Positions 43,850-54,879 of a DNA stretch of 64,000 nt are shown one piece after another. This stretch comes from Allantophomopsis cytisporea (taxonomy: Eukaryota; Ascomycota; Leotiomycetes; Phacidiales; Phacidiaceae): contig CP103027.1 in NCBI GenBank assembly GCA_024752435.1, positions 744,001 to 808,000 of the forward strand, written 5' to 3'. The first letter of the stretch is position 1. Each line of letters opens with the position of its first letter. Below the pieces are notes generated by a model, which saw nothing but the letters and a program-made list of their open reading frames with translations, made no database searches and had not been told where the DNA came from. The translations under genes and the position numbers were made by a program.

Positions 43850-44870
43850 TTACACCTCAGTCAAAACAGTCTCCTTGAACTCTCTCTCGACCTTTTGTCC
43901 TTGCTCATCAGTGTTGGACTCGCCGTGGAGGTTGAGGAGGGCGCCAAGGTCGAACTTTGGTGCCTTCAACAACTTAACCTTTCTGACGTGGACGTTCTGG
44001 AGTGGGTAGATGCCCTGGGTGGACTTCTCGATCTCACGACCAATGACCTCTGGGATGAGCTTGGATGTGAGTTGTGTAAGGGTGCAGGTGGAGGCCTCGC
44101 GGATGATGATCTCGGTCATCTTCTTGCGGATGGCACGGATCTGGGAAGAAGCGGCGTAGGTGGTCTTCTTGATCTGGTTTGGACGGCGCTTGGTGAAAGC
44201 GATGGCGAAGATGCGGAGGAGGTAGTCATCGGTGGTCTTGACGGTGACGTTGGCCTCGATCAAGGATTGCCACTTACGGACCAAAGATCTAAGCTTGTCG
44301 GATGTGAAGTCGAGACCGTGGAAGTTGGTCAAGCAGTTCTTTCCCTGGACCTCATCGACTCTGAGCTTGACCTTGCGGAAAGCGTGGTCCTCATCCTTTT
44401 GGAGATCAGCGAGGGAGACCTCGATGATTCTGCCCTTCAAAGCGTCGTTGGCGTTCTTGAGACCGGTGGTACGGTTGACAAGGGTCTTTCCGACACTGTA
44501 AAATCGTGTAAGTAATCTGTTAAGCTGGTTATTTGGATAGGAATCGTATCGTACTCTCTGACAGCGAAGGAGGATGGTGCCTGTTTGACATGTTAGAATA
44601 TTTTCTAACTTTTTGCTGCTCCCCTTCTTATCCTTTCAAAACGTACCTTGACGGAGTACCAATCCTTACGGGCGAAGGGATCTTGGGTTCTCTTCTTGAT
44701 ACCCTTCTTACCCTTTGACAATCTCTTGTTCCTGTCGAATTGTCAGTCGTTGGTCCTGATTGAATATCCACCACCACCACTTCGCAGCATCGCAACAAAT
44801 GTATTTCGATCGACGGGAATGATTTCGAATCGCAGAGAGAGGGAGGCGCAACTCACTTTCCGACAGCCAT
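43850..44870 (-). CDS. RPS1: 40S ribosomal protein eS1 (S3a/Rps1)
   Basis: Four exons (44870-44857, 44731-44647, 44580-44555, 44495-43850) give 256 aa, the usual fungal length. The first exon encodes only four and two-thirds codons. The protein reads [60 protein letters not shown], and ends FKETVLTEV. Blocks RVDEVQGKNCLTNFHGLDFT and IRAIRKKMTEIIIREASTCT are eS1 signatures. eS1 sits on the platform of the 40S subunit near the mRNA exit. Codon use is highly biased (AAG, CTC, GTC, ACC), as in eEF1B-gamma. Three introns crowd the first 375 bp, typical of fungal ribosomal genes. The upstream region has a telobox and CCAAT box. A 253-codon plus-strand frame over this gene is a shadow. Confidence 0.97.
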
Positions 44871-45679
44871 GTTTGCGATTCGTTACCGTGTCGCGTTGGC
44901 TTGTGTGGTTGTCGTGTGGAGTTGGTCGATATCGAAAGTTCGTCTCTTCGAAATCGTAGCAGAGTGAAAATGAGTGCGGTGTTAGGGTTGGCCAATTCTC
45001 GCCTAAACGACCGACCCCGACTAGACAGTTTTTCCGGCTCACAATGTTTGTGGCCTTATTTCTGGAAGCCACAACAAGCAGATTAAGGCACAAAATAGAA
45101 GCCTGATATGTAAGGAGAATAGAAAAGCTGCTTTACAAAGCTAAGGCGAGTACTCGTACAAGTTTCCTGGAGAGCATGACATTTGCATTTCATTGAAGTG
45201 GCTGAGTAAGCAGATTCGGAGATCTCTCCAATCGACCTCTGTTTCATTACCCACTGTTAAAGGCGTGCGGCTACGAGGCTGATAAGTACTAAGACTTCCA
45301 AGTCACATCGCATTGACAACAAACAAACGACCAGCGATATCTACTGCCGCATAAACTAGAGTATGGCGGACTAAGTCATTCATATTATTACGAACAACGC
45401 GCCTTGTTCTTTTCAAAATCATTTGCTTTGCAAGTGAAACCTCCAACATTCACGAGAGATTCTCATCGGACCGCCCTTGACGTGATAGTTATAGCATCTC
45501 GCGCGGATTCTTTACCCCACGACGTCCACACCAGACAGACACTCGGTTCGATCACACTTCCTCATTGTGCATTCAAATCTCGCATTTGTATTGTGCTAGA
45601 TTTCCTTCTCCTTCGCTATCACGACCTCGATGTTTGCGTTTACCTGGCTCATTTTCCTTCATTCAAATCACATCGCATA
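44871..45679. promoter_or_regulatory. Divergent intergenic region eS1 / Wapl
   Basis: 809 bp containing the eS1 telobox near one end. The Wapl frame is open upstream to 45404 but has no ATG before 45680, so that part is taken as 5' leader. Confidence 0.5.
44982..44996 (-). promoter_or_regulatory. Telobox (AACCCTAA) and CCAAT box upstream of eS1
   Basis: Plus strand TTAGGGTT at 44982-44989, that is AACCCTAA in the orientation of eS1, about 115 bp upstream of its ATG. It is followed by CCAAT (plus strand) at 44992-44996. Teloboxes bound by Tbf1/Rap1-type proteins are a known feature of fungal ribosomal-protein promoters. I saw no other copy in the window's promoters. Confidence 0.55.
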
Positions 45680-48600
45680 ATGGCCGCGCCGCCCGATCCA
45701 GCGCAATCGCGCAAACGAGTTGCAACATATGGAAAATCTCGGAAACTTCTCCCAGGCCTGTCCCAGGTCTCCCCCCAGAAACACGCAAGTTACACTGGTG
45801 ATATCAGTAGCCGCGAGGCAAGCTCTCTTGATAATACTCTGAGATTATCACCGGAACGACTACAATTATCTACCGAGGAAGCGCGCATACCAACACCTAA
45901 AAGGCCCAGGTCAGCAGATGTTTTTGATATACCATCTAGCGATGAAGATGAGATGCCCAGCCACACTGCGAATATAAAGAGAACTACGAACATGCATGAC
46001 AGACCTAACTTTGTCGCAAAGAACGATGGACCCCGAAAAATAAATCCGACAGTAGATTCCAAAAGACGAAAAATAGAACCAGTCACCAATCCCATAAACA
46101 GTCACGAAAGCCAACCGACTCCTAAAACTTCAACACTTGCAAGGCCGCTTATCATGGGTGACAATAGAAGTAAATCAACCTCCACCGAGAAATATAAGTC
46201 AAAGGTTCAGCCGGGTATGCCAGCACCCAACAGACCTGCCATGGTATCAAAACAACCATCAATTTCACGACCAAATACCGTTTCCGCATCTCAGTCTGTC
46301 CTCGTACGCAAAGGACTACCTCCGCCAAAGCCCAAGGATCAAGGGAATGATGGACGTGTACAACAACGGTCCAAACCAACCACAAAAGCCCCGATAGAGG
46401 TTACAAGAGAGAAGATTCCACTACCACAGCCATCCAACATAGGTCTCTCGCCATCGAAATCTACTGTTAGGCCACCATCAGCTCATGATAAAGTTCCACA
46501 GAAATCACGAAAGGCTGTTTCTGTGGCGAGCACTGAAAAGCCCGCTATGTTGCGACATAATACCGCTCCCATATCGGCTACCGCAAAGGCGTTGTTGAAA
46601 CCTGACTCTTCGATATATGATTTCGATGAATCGAGCGCCGATGAGTCCATCAAACCGCGAAGAGTGGCACCTATCATGAAACCCAAGAGACCGATCGCAT
46701 CACCACAAAAGCTTTCGGCGTCAGCAATGGGACGTCCAACCGCTAAAATGCAACAGAGTCCTTGGGATATCAATGAGTCAAGTTCTAATAAGGTTTCCAA
46801 GCCAAGCACAGCAGCTTCGATCATGAAACCCAATAAACTTTCTGCATCGCCACAGAAGCCTGTCGCATCGCCACAGAAAATTGCCACATCGCCACAGAAA
46901 CTGCCTGTCTCAGTGGCACAACTACCAACGGCCAAGGTAGAACATATGACCTGGGATGTTGAGGAATCGAGTGACGATGACAATTTGATGATACCAGCAG
47001 CTCCTCCCACGCAGACATATGCGATTCCAATACTCGAGCAAGGACCACAGCGGCAACCTATGCAAAGTTCTTTTAAGGAGCGTAACAGCCGGAAAAGGCT
47101 CATTGATTCCTTTGCGGAACCATTTGCAAGATCATTCAATGCTAGTTCAAGTTCAAGCTCAAGCTCAGAATCGGAAGACGAAGATGAAAGCGTGGACACA
47201 CCTGTGGCTAGTCAGAGCGAATCTCAGAGGCCTACCATTCATCAGAGCCATAGTTTTGAGGATCATGACAGAATGGAAAGGATTGAAACCTCAAACGCAG
47301 GTGTTGGAGAACCTTCTGGTTCCCAGACACGACGGCCAAGGATGACTTATGGATCGTCGCGCTCAATGCTAGCCGATCAGTCTATGGACTTCAATACGCC
47401 AATGTTCACCGATTTGGAGATGGATGATGCGACTAAACGGAGGGCCCGCAGAGCAGTTGTTCCTACTTCGAAGCCACTTCAAAATATACACGAGGATTCG
47501 GATGGATTAGATGATTCCCAAGGTAAAGCCGACATTCGAAGCTTACACGAATTAAAACAGGCCGGTGCAAAGAGCCGCATTCTCACCAGCGTCGAGCACT
47601 TGTTAGCTGATATTGGAGTCCCTGGTAAAGCGGCAGTTTCTCAACGAAGATCTGGCTTACTTGATCTCTCAACCCGTCTGCTTGACAAAGACTTTCGTCG
47701 CGAGTTTCTGGAGAATGGTCTTGAAACGGGTCTTTTTGTACACCTGGGAATGGAGGAAGATATTGTCGCTGGCTTCATGCTAGTCTCTTCTCTTCTCGTT
47801 TGTCTTCACGACTCTTTCAGACCACACACAGTGCAGCAGCTCCGGCAGCAAGGCCTCGCACGGCTCCTTATTCGCCAGATTGACAAGACCTCAAGTGTGC
47901 GGTCAATCTCCAAAGAACGTAGTAGCAATATGTCAAAGATAGCTCAGCAACTACTCGCAGAATACCAAGTTGCTTTTCTACAGGCGGAGGTTTGGGAGGA
48001 TACGAAACCAGAAGTCGTTACTCCGCGTGCCATTGCCTTGAGGTGTCTTGAACTCACTGTTCGGAAGACGCGCGAAGCTGGTATCTCTACAGACGTTATG
48101 TCGAAGGAGTTATCAAGCAAGCTCTTTTCTATTCTACAGTCTTTCGACGGAGACGTTGCCAACAACTCCAATACAGACCCTCGGTTTGTGGAGTTTCAGC
48201 TAGCCTTGTCTACTCTCAATGCTCATTCTGTAAGAGCCATGACCAATCGGGATGAGCAGATCTGGATCACCGATTATCTCCCAATCATCGCCAATGTCCT
48301 CCAAAGAGTACTAGCGAATACGGAGGCAGAGTTTGGCCCTACACAAGTTATGGCTTTGGGATTGACGATCAATGTCACAAATAACAACTCTAAGGCTTGT
48401 GATTGTTTTGCAAACAAGGATCTTCTTAAAGCGGTTGGGAATGCCATCGTGAAGAACTTTGATCTACTGGGACGGTTCATAATCGAGGACGAACGTCTCA
48501 AGGTTGTCGACAACGTTATTATGACGCTTGGCGTGTTAATCAACTTTGCTGAATGGAGTGAAGCCGCTCGATCACTCGTGCAATCGTTCAAGGATACCCC

Positions 48601-49002
48601 AGGAGACCCGCTGGAGCAGTTTATTAAAATTTTCTTGGAGAATCAGGCGAAAACTGCGGATGTATGAATGCCACACTCTATTTACTGGATATGAGCTAAC
48701 TGTTTCAGGCGAATTCTATCGAGGAGACACATCAGAACGTTGCGTTTGGATATCTCGCCGTTCTCTTGGGCTATCTTTCTATCTCAACCCCGATTCTCAG
48801 GCGTGTTCAACAGGCACAGCCGAATAGAACTCTTCGACCATTGATTTCATCCATTGAAGAGTTCATCTCCTATTGGAAACAAGTAGATGACCAGATACGG
48901 GGCGACGATGATGGTCAAGAGCCAACTCAGGGCTTAGTTGTTAGGCTGCAGCGGATGGTAGACCATTTGAAAGCAATGAGCGGCAGCCCCTTGCGTGTGT
49001 AG
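45680..49002 (+). CDS. WPL1: Wings-apart-like cohesin release factor (Wapl/Wpl1)
   Basis: Two exons (45680-48661, 48709-49002; 47-nt intron) give 1091 aa. It starts MAAPPDPAQSRKRVATYGKS, a basic N-terminus followed by about 600 disordered residues rich in Ser, Pro and Lys with several SPQK sites. From about residue 617 comes the helical WAPL domain: LHELKQAGAKSRILTSVEHL, RRSGLLDLSTRLLDKDFRRE, TQVMALGLTINVTNNNSKAC and, after the splice, AFGYLAVLLGYLSISTPILR, ending GSPLRV. Wapl works with Pds5 to open the Smc3-Scc1 gate and release cohesin from chromatin. Length is in the fungal range with a long N-tail. The second exon is needed to finish the last helices. Residues about 310-440 contain an imperfect triple repeat (see findings), which suggests recent growth of the tail. 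Confidence 0.92.
46612..46990 (+). repeat. Imperfect internal triple repeat in the Wapl N-tail
   Basis: Three copies of an acidic core, YDFDESSADE, WDINESSSNK and WDVEESSDDD, start near 46612, 46757 and 46948. Each is followed by a P-x-x-x-IMKP type basic segment or SPQK stretch. Inside it, a unit containing GCATCGCCACAGAA is repeated about three times (46844-46905). Confidence 0.75.
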
Positions 49003-50243
49003 GAATGTTATTGCTTAAGGAGTTCTCCTTTCTTCTTTTTCCTGTTTTGACGATATACGATGATAAAGGATGGAATCGGCGCAGGTCAGGTGGTTGCAAC
49101 GTCATTACATATACGCATAAAGATACCCTATTGCTTTACATATTTTCCTAACACCTACCTACGGATAGCGATATCAATAGCATTATTGCGAGGGATGATC
49201 TTCATATTCAATAATTATGGGGTTCTTATGGACGGTGAAGCTAATCAGCCGCAATCAGCACATGCTGATTTGGGAGATATCTAAGGTCGTCACAATATTT
49301 TCGAGTTTATCACGCAGAATCCCTATGCCAGTACCAGATGTAGATGTCACAATGCTACTCGGTGAAGACACATAAGATCAGAACAACTAAACTCAAATGA
49401 CCGTGTTCATTGGGCGATGGGATTACTTACTCTTTTAGACTCTTGCTTTGGGATTGTAGAGCGGTTGTGCCATACATTCCTTCAAGATAGGTATGCAGTA
49501 GATATGGTAGGAAAGCATTACCACTGAACATTGAGCTTCTTTACATCAACATTTATAAAGGCATTGATAGAAGCTTTTATATATAATATTAGATTGGATG
49601 AATACCACTCTGTCTGTAGCCAATCGCCGGGTCTAGGCTGGGTACTGGGTTTCCAAAGCCAAAGTCGACTTAACACATATGATCCAGTTATTGTTCTCAT
49701 ATCAACTAAATACAAATACTTGGATTAGAGCTCGAATTCATAAATCAGTCTCCGAGCTTCATACTAGCAAATGACCCACTCATCTCGTATTACATGGCAT
49801 CGGAAATATATAGCTAACGACAGAAGCAGCATTACAGACTATCATCGGTTCATATCATGCCTACCAGCCTCACCATAGATCAGTCCCAGAAATGCAACCG
49901 TAAAGACCTCTACTTCCACGATAAAGAACTACTCAACTTCTCGATAGCAAACCAACTTCCCTGCGAACCAGCTACGCTTCTCTATGCTACACTGATCAAT
50001 AGTCCATTCAACTCCATAGCAATCCGCAACGAAAATCTTATCGCCATACAATACGCCACCGCCTTTTTCTGCCACAATCGATAAGGCTCTCGCAAAACAA
50101 CAAAACATAATTATTTTCCGCGCACCAAGCAACGCACTGAAATCGGATACATACACAGCACAGTAGAGTAACATATTACACAACGCGGATCGCAGCTTCA
50201 CCGACACAGAAATTAAATTCTAGTGGGAATATAGACGGCAAGT
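49003..50243. other. Intergenic spacer Wapl - FAP7
   Basis: 1.24 kb with no supported gene. The open frames (for example 49857-50084) show no family likeness. Confidence 0.45.
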
Positions 50244-50947
50244 ATGGCACGAACACAGCCGAACCTCATCATCACTGGCACGCCTGGTGTCGGCAAGACG
50301 ACGCATTGCGAAATGCTGGCCGAGAATACAGGCTTGAAACACCTTTCTGTCAACCAGATTGTGAAGGAGAGGGATTGTCATGATGGATATGATGAGGAGT
50401 TCAAAAGCTGGATTGTAGATGAGGATAAGGTGGGTTTTGCCGCCTTGCCTGCTTGATCGCGCTCGCGGTGACAACTTGGAGCAATAATTTCAATGGGGAG
50501 TCATTGGTTAGAGGCTGACTTGTAATAGTTGCTCGATGCGATAGAAGATGAGGTCAAGCAGGGTGGTTATATTATCGACTGGCACGCTTGTGATCTCTTT
50601 CCGAAATCCTGGATCGATTTGGTCGTTGTCTTGCGTGTCGACTCGACTATTCTTTATGATCGACTCAAAGCTAGGTTCGTTGCCATCCTTCTTTCGAAAT
50701 ACGATTTGGAAGTCTAGAAACGTGAGGCTAACTACTGGATGTGCTGCGTAGGGACTACCCAGAGAAGAAATTGCAGGAGAACTTGGACTCGGAGATTATG
50801 GAAGTCTTGTTGCAGGAGGCCAGAGATTCATACGATGAGGAGATCGTAATAGAATTGAGAAGTGATAGCTCCGAGGAAATGGAGGCCAATGTTGAGAGAA
50901 TCGAGAGCTGGGTCAAGCAATGGAGAAAGGATAATAACGAGGCTTAA
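50244..50947 (+). CDS. FAP7: Adenylate kinase-like NTPase Fap7 (AK6/hCINAP)
   Basis: Three exons (50244-50429, 50529-50674, 50752-50947) give 175 aa. The P-loop is LIITGTPGVGKTTHCEM. It is followed by the short AMP-binding part (LKHLSVNQIVKERDCHDGYD), GGYIIDWHACDLFP with the family His, and the C-terminal helices (YDRLKARDYPEKKLQENLDS, VERIESWVKQWRK). AK6/Fap7 proteins have adenylate kinase and ATPase activity and are needed for the last cleavage of 20S pre-rRNA at the 3' end of 18S, through binding uS11. The second intron has a GTTCGT donor, a weak variant, but it is the only choice that restores KARDYPEKKL. The gene converges on HAM1, with 199 bp between stops. Confidence 0.94.
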
Positions 50948-51146
50948 CGGTTGGGTGAAACATATTCTAAGGAAATATACGGCGTTGGTAGCAAAAGTCT
51001 TTGTATGGGGAATTTCCATATAGATGGAAAAGGTATGGAAACTCGGTATCTTCGAAGTCTATATGTGGCAATGTTCTGGGTAGGGGGTGGTTGGAACATG
51101 GCGAAGAAACCCCATGTTGTCTAATAGCTATTTATTTAGCAATATT

Positions 51147-51921
51147 TCATACCTCCTCCTTGAGCCATGTCTTGAGCTTCTCGAGTGCCTTGAAACGATG
51201 GGAAATCTTGTTCTTCTCGACCTTATCCATCTCAGCATACCTGTTTCAATTAGCCAGAAGTCAAAGTAACAATGTAGTTAGAGCAAGACTTACGTTTGTC
51301 CTTCATATTCAAAGATAGCGTCCCATCCTGTTACTATCAGATATGCTCTATACTAGAAATTTAACAGGTGACTTACCAAATGTTGCAGGTCCTCTGGGCG
51401 GTACAATCTTGCCTGAAGTGCGGCCCTGGAAGATAATCGGTTCATGACCTGGACCTTCACAGTATGCAAAGGTACAAACTGCCTGCGCGGACTTATCCTC
51501 GAAGCCGACGAGCATCTTGTTCAGACCATCATGGCCCACTTCTTGCATGAACCACTTGCTATTCAGTATCAGCATCTTGAACACGTGCCAATCATCGCTC
51601 GAGGAAAACGTACATATATGGTCCTGGAAGTTCTTTGAGAGCATTGAAACAGAGACATGTGTCTTCCACTAGAACTGGACCTTGCACCTGTATTTATGTT
51701 AGTATGGCAGATAGAGTTTTTTTGAGAGCAAGAGGGGGCGGGGTGTCTACCGCTTCAGCTGCGCGTCGACATTTATCTGCGGAAATCTCCTCTATTGTGC
51801 CTTGCAGCTCAGGAAGGTCGATAGACTGGTTCTTAAGGTCTACAGTATCTCCCAGAATGGCTTGCACTTCCAAGAGCTTGTTCTTGTTGCCAGTGATAAA
51901 GTTGAGCTGTCTGGGTGCCAT
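51147..51921 (-). CDS. HAM1: Inosine triphosphate pyrophosphatase HAM1
   Basis: Five exons give 184 aa: 51921-51751, 51687-51614, 51558-51377, 51327-51294 and 51240-51147. The N-terminus MAPRQLNFITGNKNKLLEVQ carries the T-G-N-x-x-K nucleotide-binding motif. It is followed by IDLPELQGTIEEISADKCRR, GPVLVEDTCLCFNALKELPG (with the metal-binding EDT), KWFMQEVGHDGLNKML, GRTSGKIVPPRGPATFGWDA, and the C-terminal motif KNKISHRFKALEKLK. HAM1/ITPA hydrolyses ITP, dITP and XTP to monophosphates, keeping deaminated purines out of RNA and DNA. Length is normal. All introns are GT-AG and phases close. It is divergent from the P450 gene. Confidence 0.96.
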
Positions 51922-52469
51922 GGCTGGTATTCTACTCAGACTGGTCTATAGATTATTGAGATTAGAGCACAATGATCTTAATGTTTGTCTCGTTATTCCG
52001 GAAAACTTGCTGGAATTGGTATTGGTATCCAATTTTATCAAGTATCTTGTTTGTTTTGGTGGGTGAGTCAGAGGGTGGTTTTGATGTTCTGTCTGCTTAG
52101 ACGTCGTTTCGTCCAATCGCGAAGAGTTTGATTGTGGTTCCATTCCTTTAGCCTGTCTCTCGTTACAAAGCACCAACGTATTCAAACGATAGAGTTTCAC
52201 AACCTCTTCAATACCAGCATCCTATACAATCATACACCATACGATTTTCAGCACTTCTCTATTATGGAAATGATACTCGTGTTATAGTCATTCGAACCAT
52301 GATATCTTGTGCAAAAAAAGCTTAATAGAGGATAAGTCCGTGCCTTCCAGTTTTACTATCCCTGTATCATCTTCACAAATCCATGCGACCCCTATTTTGA
52401 ATTCGAACACTAGAGCCGGCACGAAACTAACTCTGTATCAGGACTTGTTATACACATCTTACTATCGCC
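51922..52469. promoter_or_regulatory. Divergent region HAM1 / P450
   Basis: 548 bp between opposed start codons. No clear motif. Confidence 0.45.
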
Positions 52470-54335
52470 ATGAACGACGACTTCTACTATGATGATGTGA
52501 TATCATCCCAGAATCCTACTTCACGTGACAAGGGCACTATTCTTAGCATTGTTGAATTTGTTTACGTGTATAAGCTCGCTCTGATCGCAACTTTGATCTC
52601 AGTTGTCGCTGCAGTTCTTGTTTTAACACGGCATCTATCAGATCGTCCATCTGTCAGCTCAAATGGCGCAAAGTCAGTTTCTATGCGGCCATATTGGATC
52701 CCATTCGTTGGCCACCTAATTCCATTGTGAGCATACATATTCTGGTACGAGCAATTTCAATGGTTAACGACGCTTAGTGTCCAAGATACAGCGAAGCTTT
52801 TGAAAGAAGCTAGGGATATTAGTTCTCATGGCATTTTCGCTCTGAGACTTGGGCCTACAACACATAATGTCATTTCAAATCCGGCTCTAGTCAAAAACGT
52901 TATGCAGCAGAAGGAGTCTGTTGTACAGTTTCAACCTATAGCATGGTCGGTGGTCCATAAATTCTTCGGAATTCCAGAAAGACTTAAAAGCAGGTATATG
53001 GCGATCTGGGAGGAGATTAGTGCTCCGGTGAATAATGGTCTCATGTCAGATCCAGGCCTAGGTATATTTTTGGAGAAAACTATTGGATCACTTCAGCGAG
53101 ATATCCCATCCATGTTTACTTTCCTGGAGAGCCCAATTGATCAGCAACCTTGGGAGAAGGTTGGTAGAACAATCGTAACTTCCGATCAAGAAGTCGAAGT
53201 TGATCTAATGACCACCACACGTCACATGCTGGGCCATGCATCTATTCCAGCGATGTTTGGAGAGACATTCATGGAGAAATACCCGCAGACTCTGGAAGAT
53301 GTTTTCATACTGGATCAGGGCTTCAATCTGTTGGTGTTGGGCGTTCCACGTTGGATTCCTATCCCAAAAGCTACTCGTGCGTATATTGCTCGTTATATTT
53401 TGAACGAATCTCTCCAGGACTTTGCCACTGCACTCGATGCTTATGAGGCAGGCGAGGATACAGGATCTGGCTGGGGTGAAATGGATGATGTTAGTGATAC
53501 AATTAGAAAGAGACATGCTATTTGGCGCAGGGAAGGATTTGCTCCAAAAGACCGTTACGATTCCTCAGTGAGTTTATGCTTTTAGATATTCGGACATTCA
53601 GCTAACAGCGTAAAGGTACTCTGGGCTTTGGTTGTAAACTCGAACGTTCTCGTCTACTGGCACCTCCTATTTATCTTGTCTACGCCTGGACTTCTGGATC
53701 GTATTCGCAAAGAGACTGAGCCATATGCGCAAGTCACCCCACCTGAATCTATCAATGGGTACAAGACTGCACCGGCGCTCAAATTGCTACATGTCGAGCT
53801 TACGAAGAATTGTCCACTATTCAAGTCTACATATCTAGAGACTTTGCGCATTGTTGATCAACCATGGTCGGTTAGACAAACAACCCAGGATGTTGTGATC
53901 TCAGAGGATAAACAGACGGAGGGTTACAGGATGAAGAAGGGAGACTACGTAACCATTCCGCATGAACTTCATATGATGGACCCTGCGTACTTCCCTAATC
54001 CGGAAAAGTTCGATCCAGAAAGATTCTTGGTGGAGCAAGAGGATGGAACTATGAAAGCTGAGATAGGTACCGCTCGTCCTTACGGCGGAGGTGAGTGTGA
54101 TTCTTGTTTTCATGCATCTTTTGCCTGTACTAATACCGATGCAGGACCATCGATGTGTAAGGGTCGTGTTTTTGCAGAGCGAGAATGTATGTCATTCGTC
54201 GCTGGCGTTCTTGCTTTGTGGGATATCGAACCTGTGGACCCAGCAGGTTGGAAAATACCCGAACAGAAGAAACAAAGTGCTATTTCATTACCAAAAGAAG
54301 ATACGAGAGTGAAAATCCGCCCGCGAGTATTCTGA
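52470..54335 (+). CDS. Cytochrome P450 of the CYP7/CYP8-like type
   Basis: Four exons (52470-52726, 52778-53567, 53616-54090, 54145-54335) give 570 aa. One N-terminal membrane anchor lies at about 31-53 (YKLALIATLISVVAAVLVL), then the proline hinge MRPYWIPFVGHLIPF. The K-helix ExxR is YLETLRI, the PERF-like motif is FDPERF, and the heme-binding loop is PYGGGPSMCKGR with the Cys ligand. The loop has Tyr for the usual Phe and Ser for the usual Arg. The I-helix reads LWALVVNSNVLVYWHLLF and has no A-G-x-x-T. Both features match the CYP7A1/CYP8A1 (cholesterol 7-alpha-hydroxylase, prostacyclin synthase) group rather than standard fungal monooxygenases. Substrate unknown. No backbone enzyme, transporter or regulator of a metabolite cluster is nearby. 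ER membrane expected. Confidence 0.9.
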
Positions 54336-54879
54336 AGCTTGAGCCTATACTTGTATTTATTTTTTCAAATATAAATGGTTACTTGTACGCCGCAAAGAGT
54401 ATTCCAACTATATAACTAGTTCTTATCACCAAAGGACTCATATCTATAGAAGCTGCCATGCATAGAAATGTAAAAAGTCATGTAAATAAAAACAACGAAT
54501 GCACTTTCTGTTTCTTGCGTACAAGAAGTTGTCGCACGTTCAGTCTTTAAATTTGAATGTAATGTTCTTCCTCATCTGAAAATAGATAAATTTGGTTCCC
54601 TGTGGAGAGAACGACCGCATAAAAGACAAATGAACCTCATTGTTCAACTAAGGTAAGCGAGGTTGCTCTACAACCTAAATTCATAACAACAATAGATTTG
54701 TGTTATCACTTTGTAGAAAAAGCAAACACCACAAACATATAATGCTCAACAAGACGTAGAAATTTGCTGAGCTTTTGTGACGGTAACGACTAGGAGGCGT
54801 GTATGTAAAAGGATCTGGATAGACGAATGAGGTTGAGACGCGCACGTGCTGTTTCACTGGTTACTCGAGATTCATCAAC
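54336..54879. other. Intergenic spacer P450 - C78 peptidase
   Basis: 544 bp, AT-rich, with no coding or RNA feature seen. Confidence 0.45.

Noticed and set aside
43754..44515. 253-codon plus-strand frame over the eS1 gene
   Set aside because: It lies exactly antisense to the eS1 coding exon. Strong codon bias in ribosomal genes commonly leaves a long antisense frame, and its translation is Leu/Val/Gly/Asp-rich without domains.
45404..45679. Upstream extension of the Wapl frame by 92 codons
   Set aside because: The extension starts with TTG and contains no ATG. Its sequence is unlike the disordered basic Wapl start, so the ATG at 45680 is preferred.
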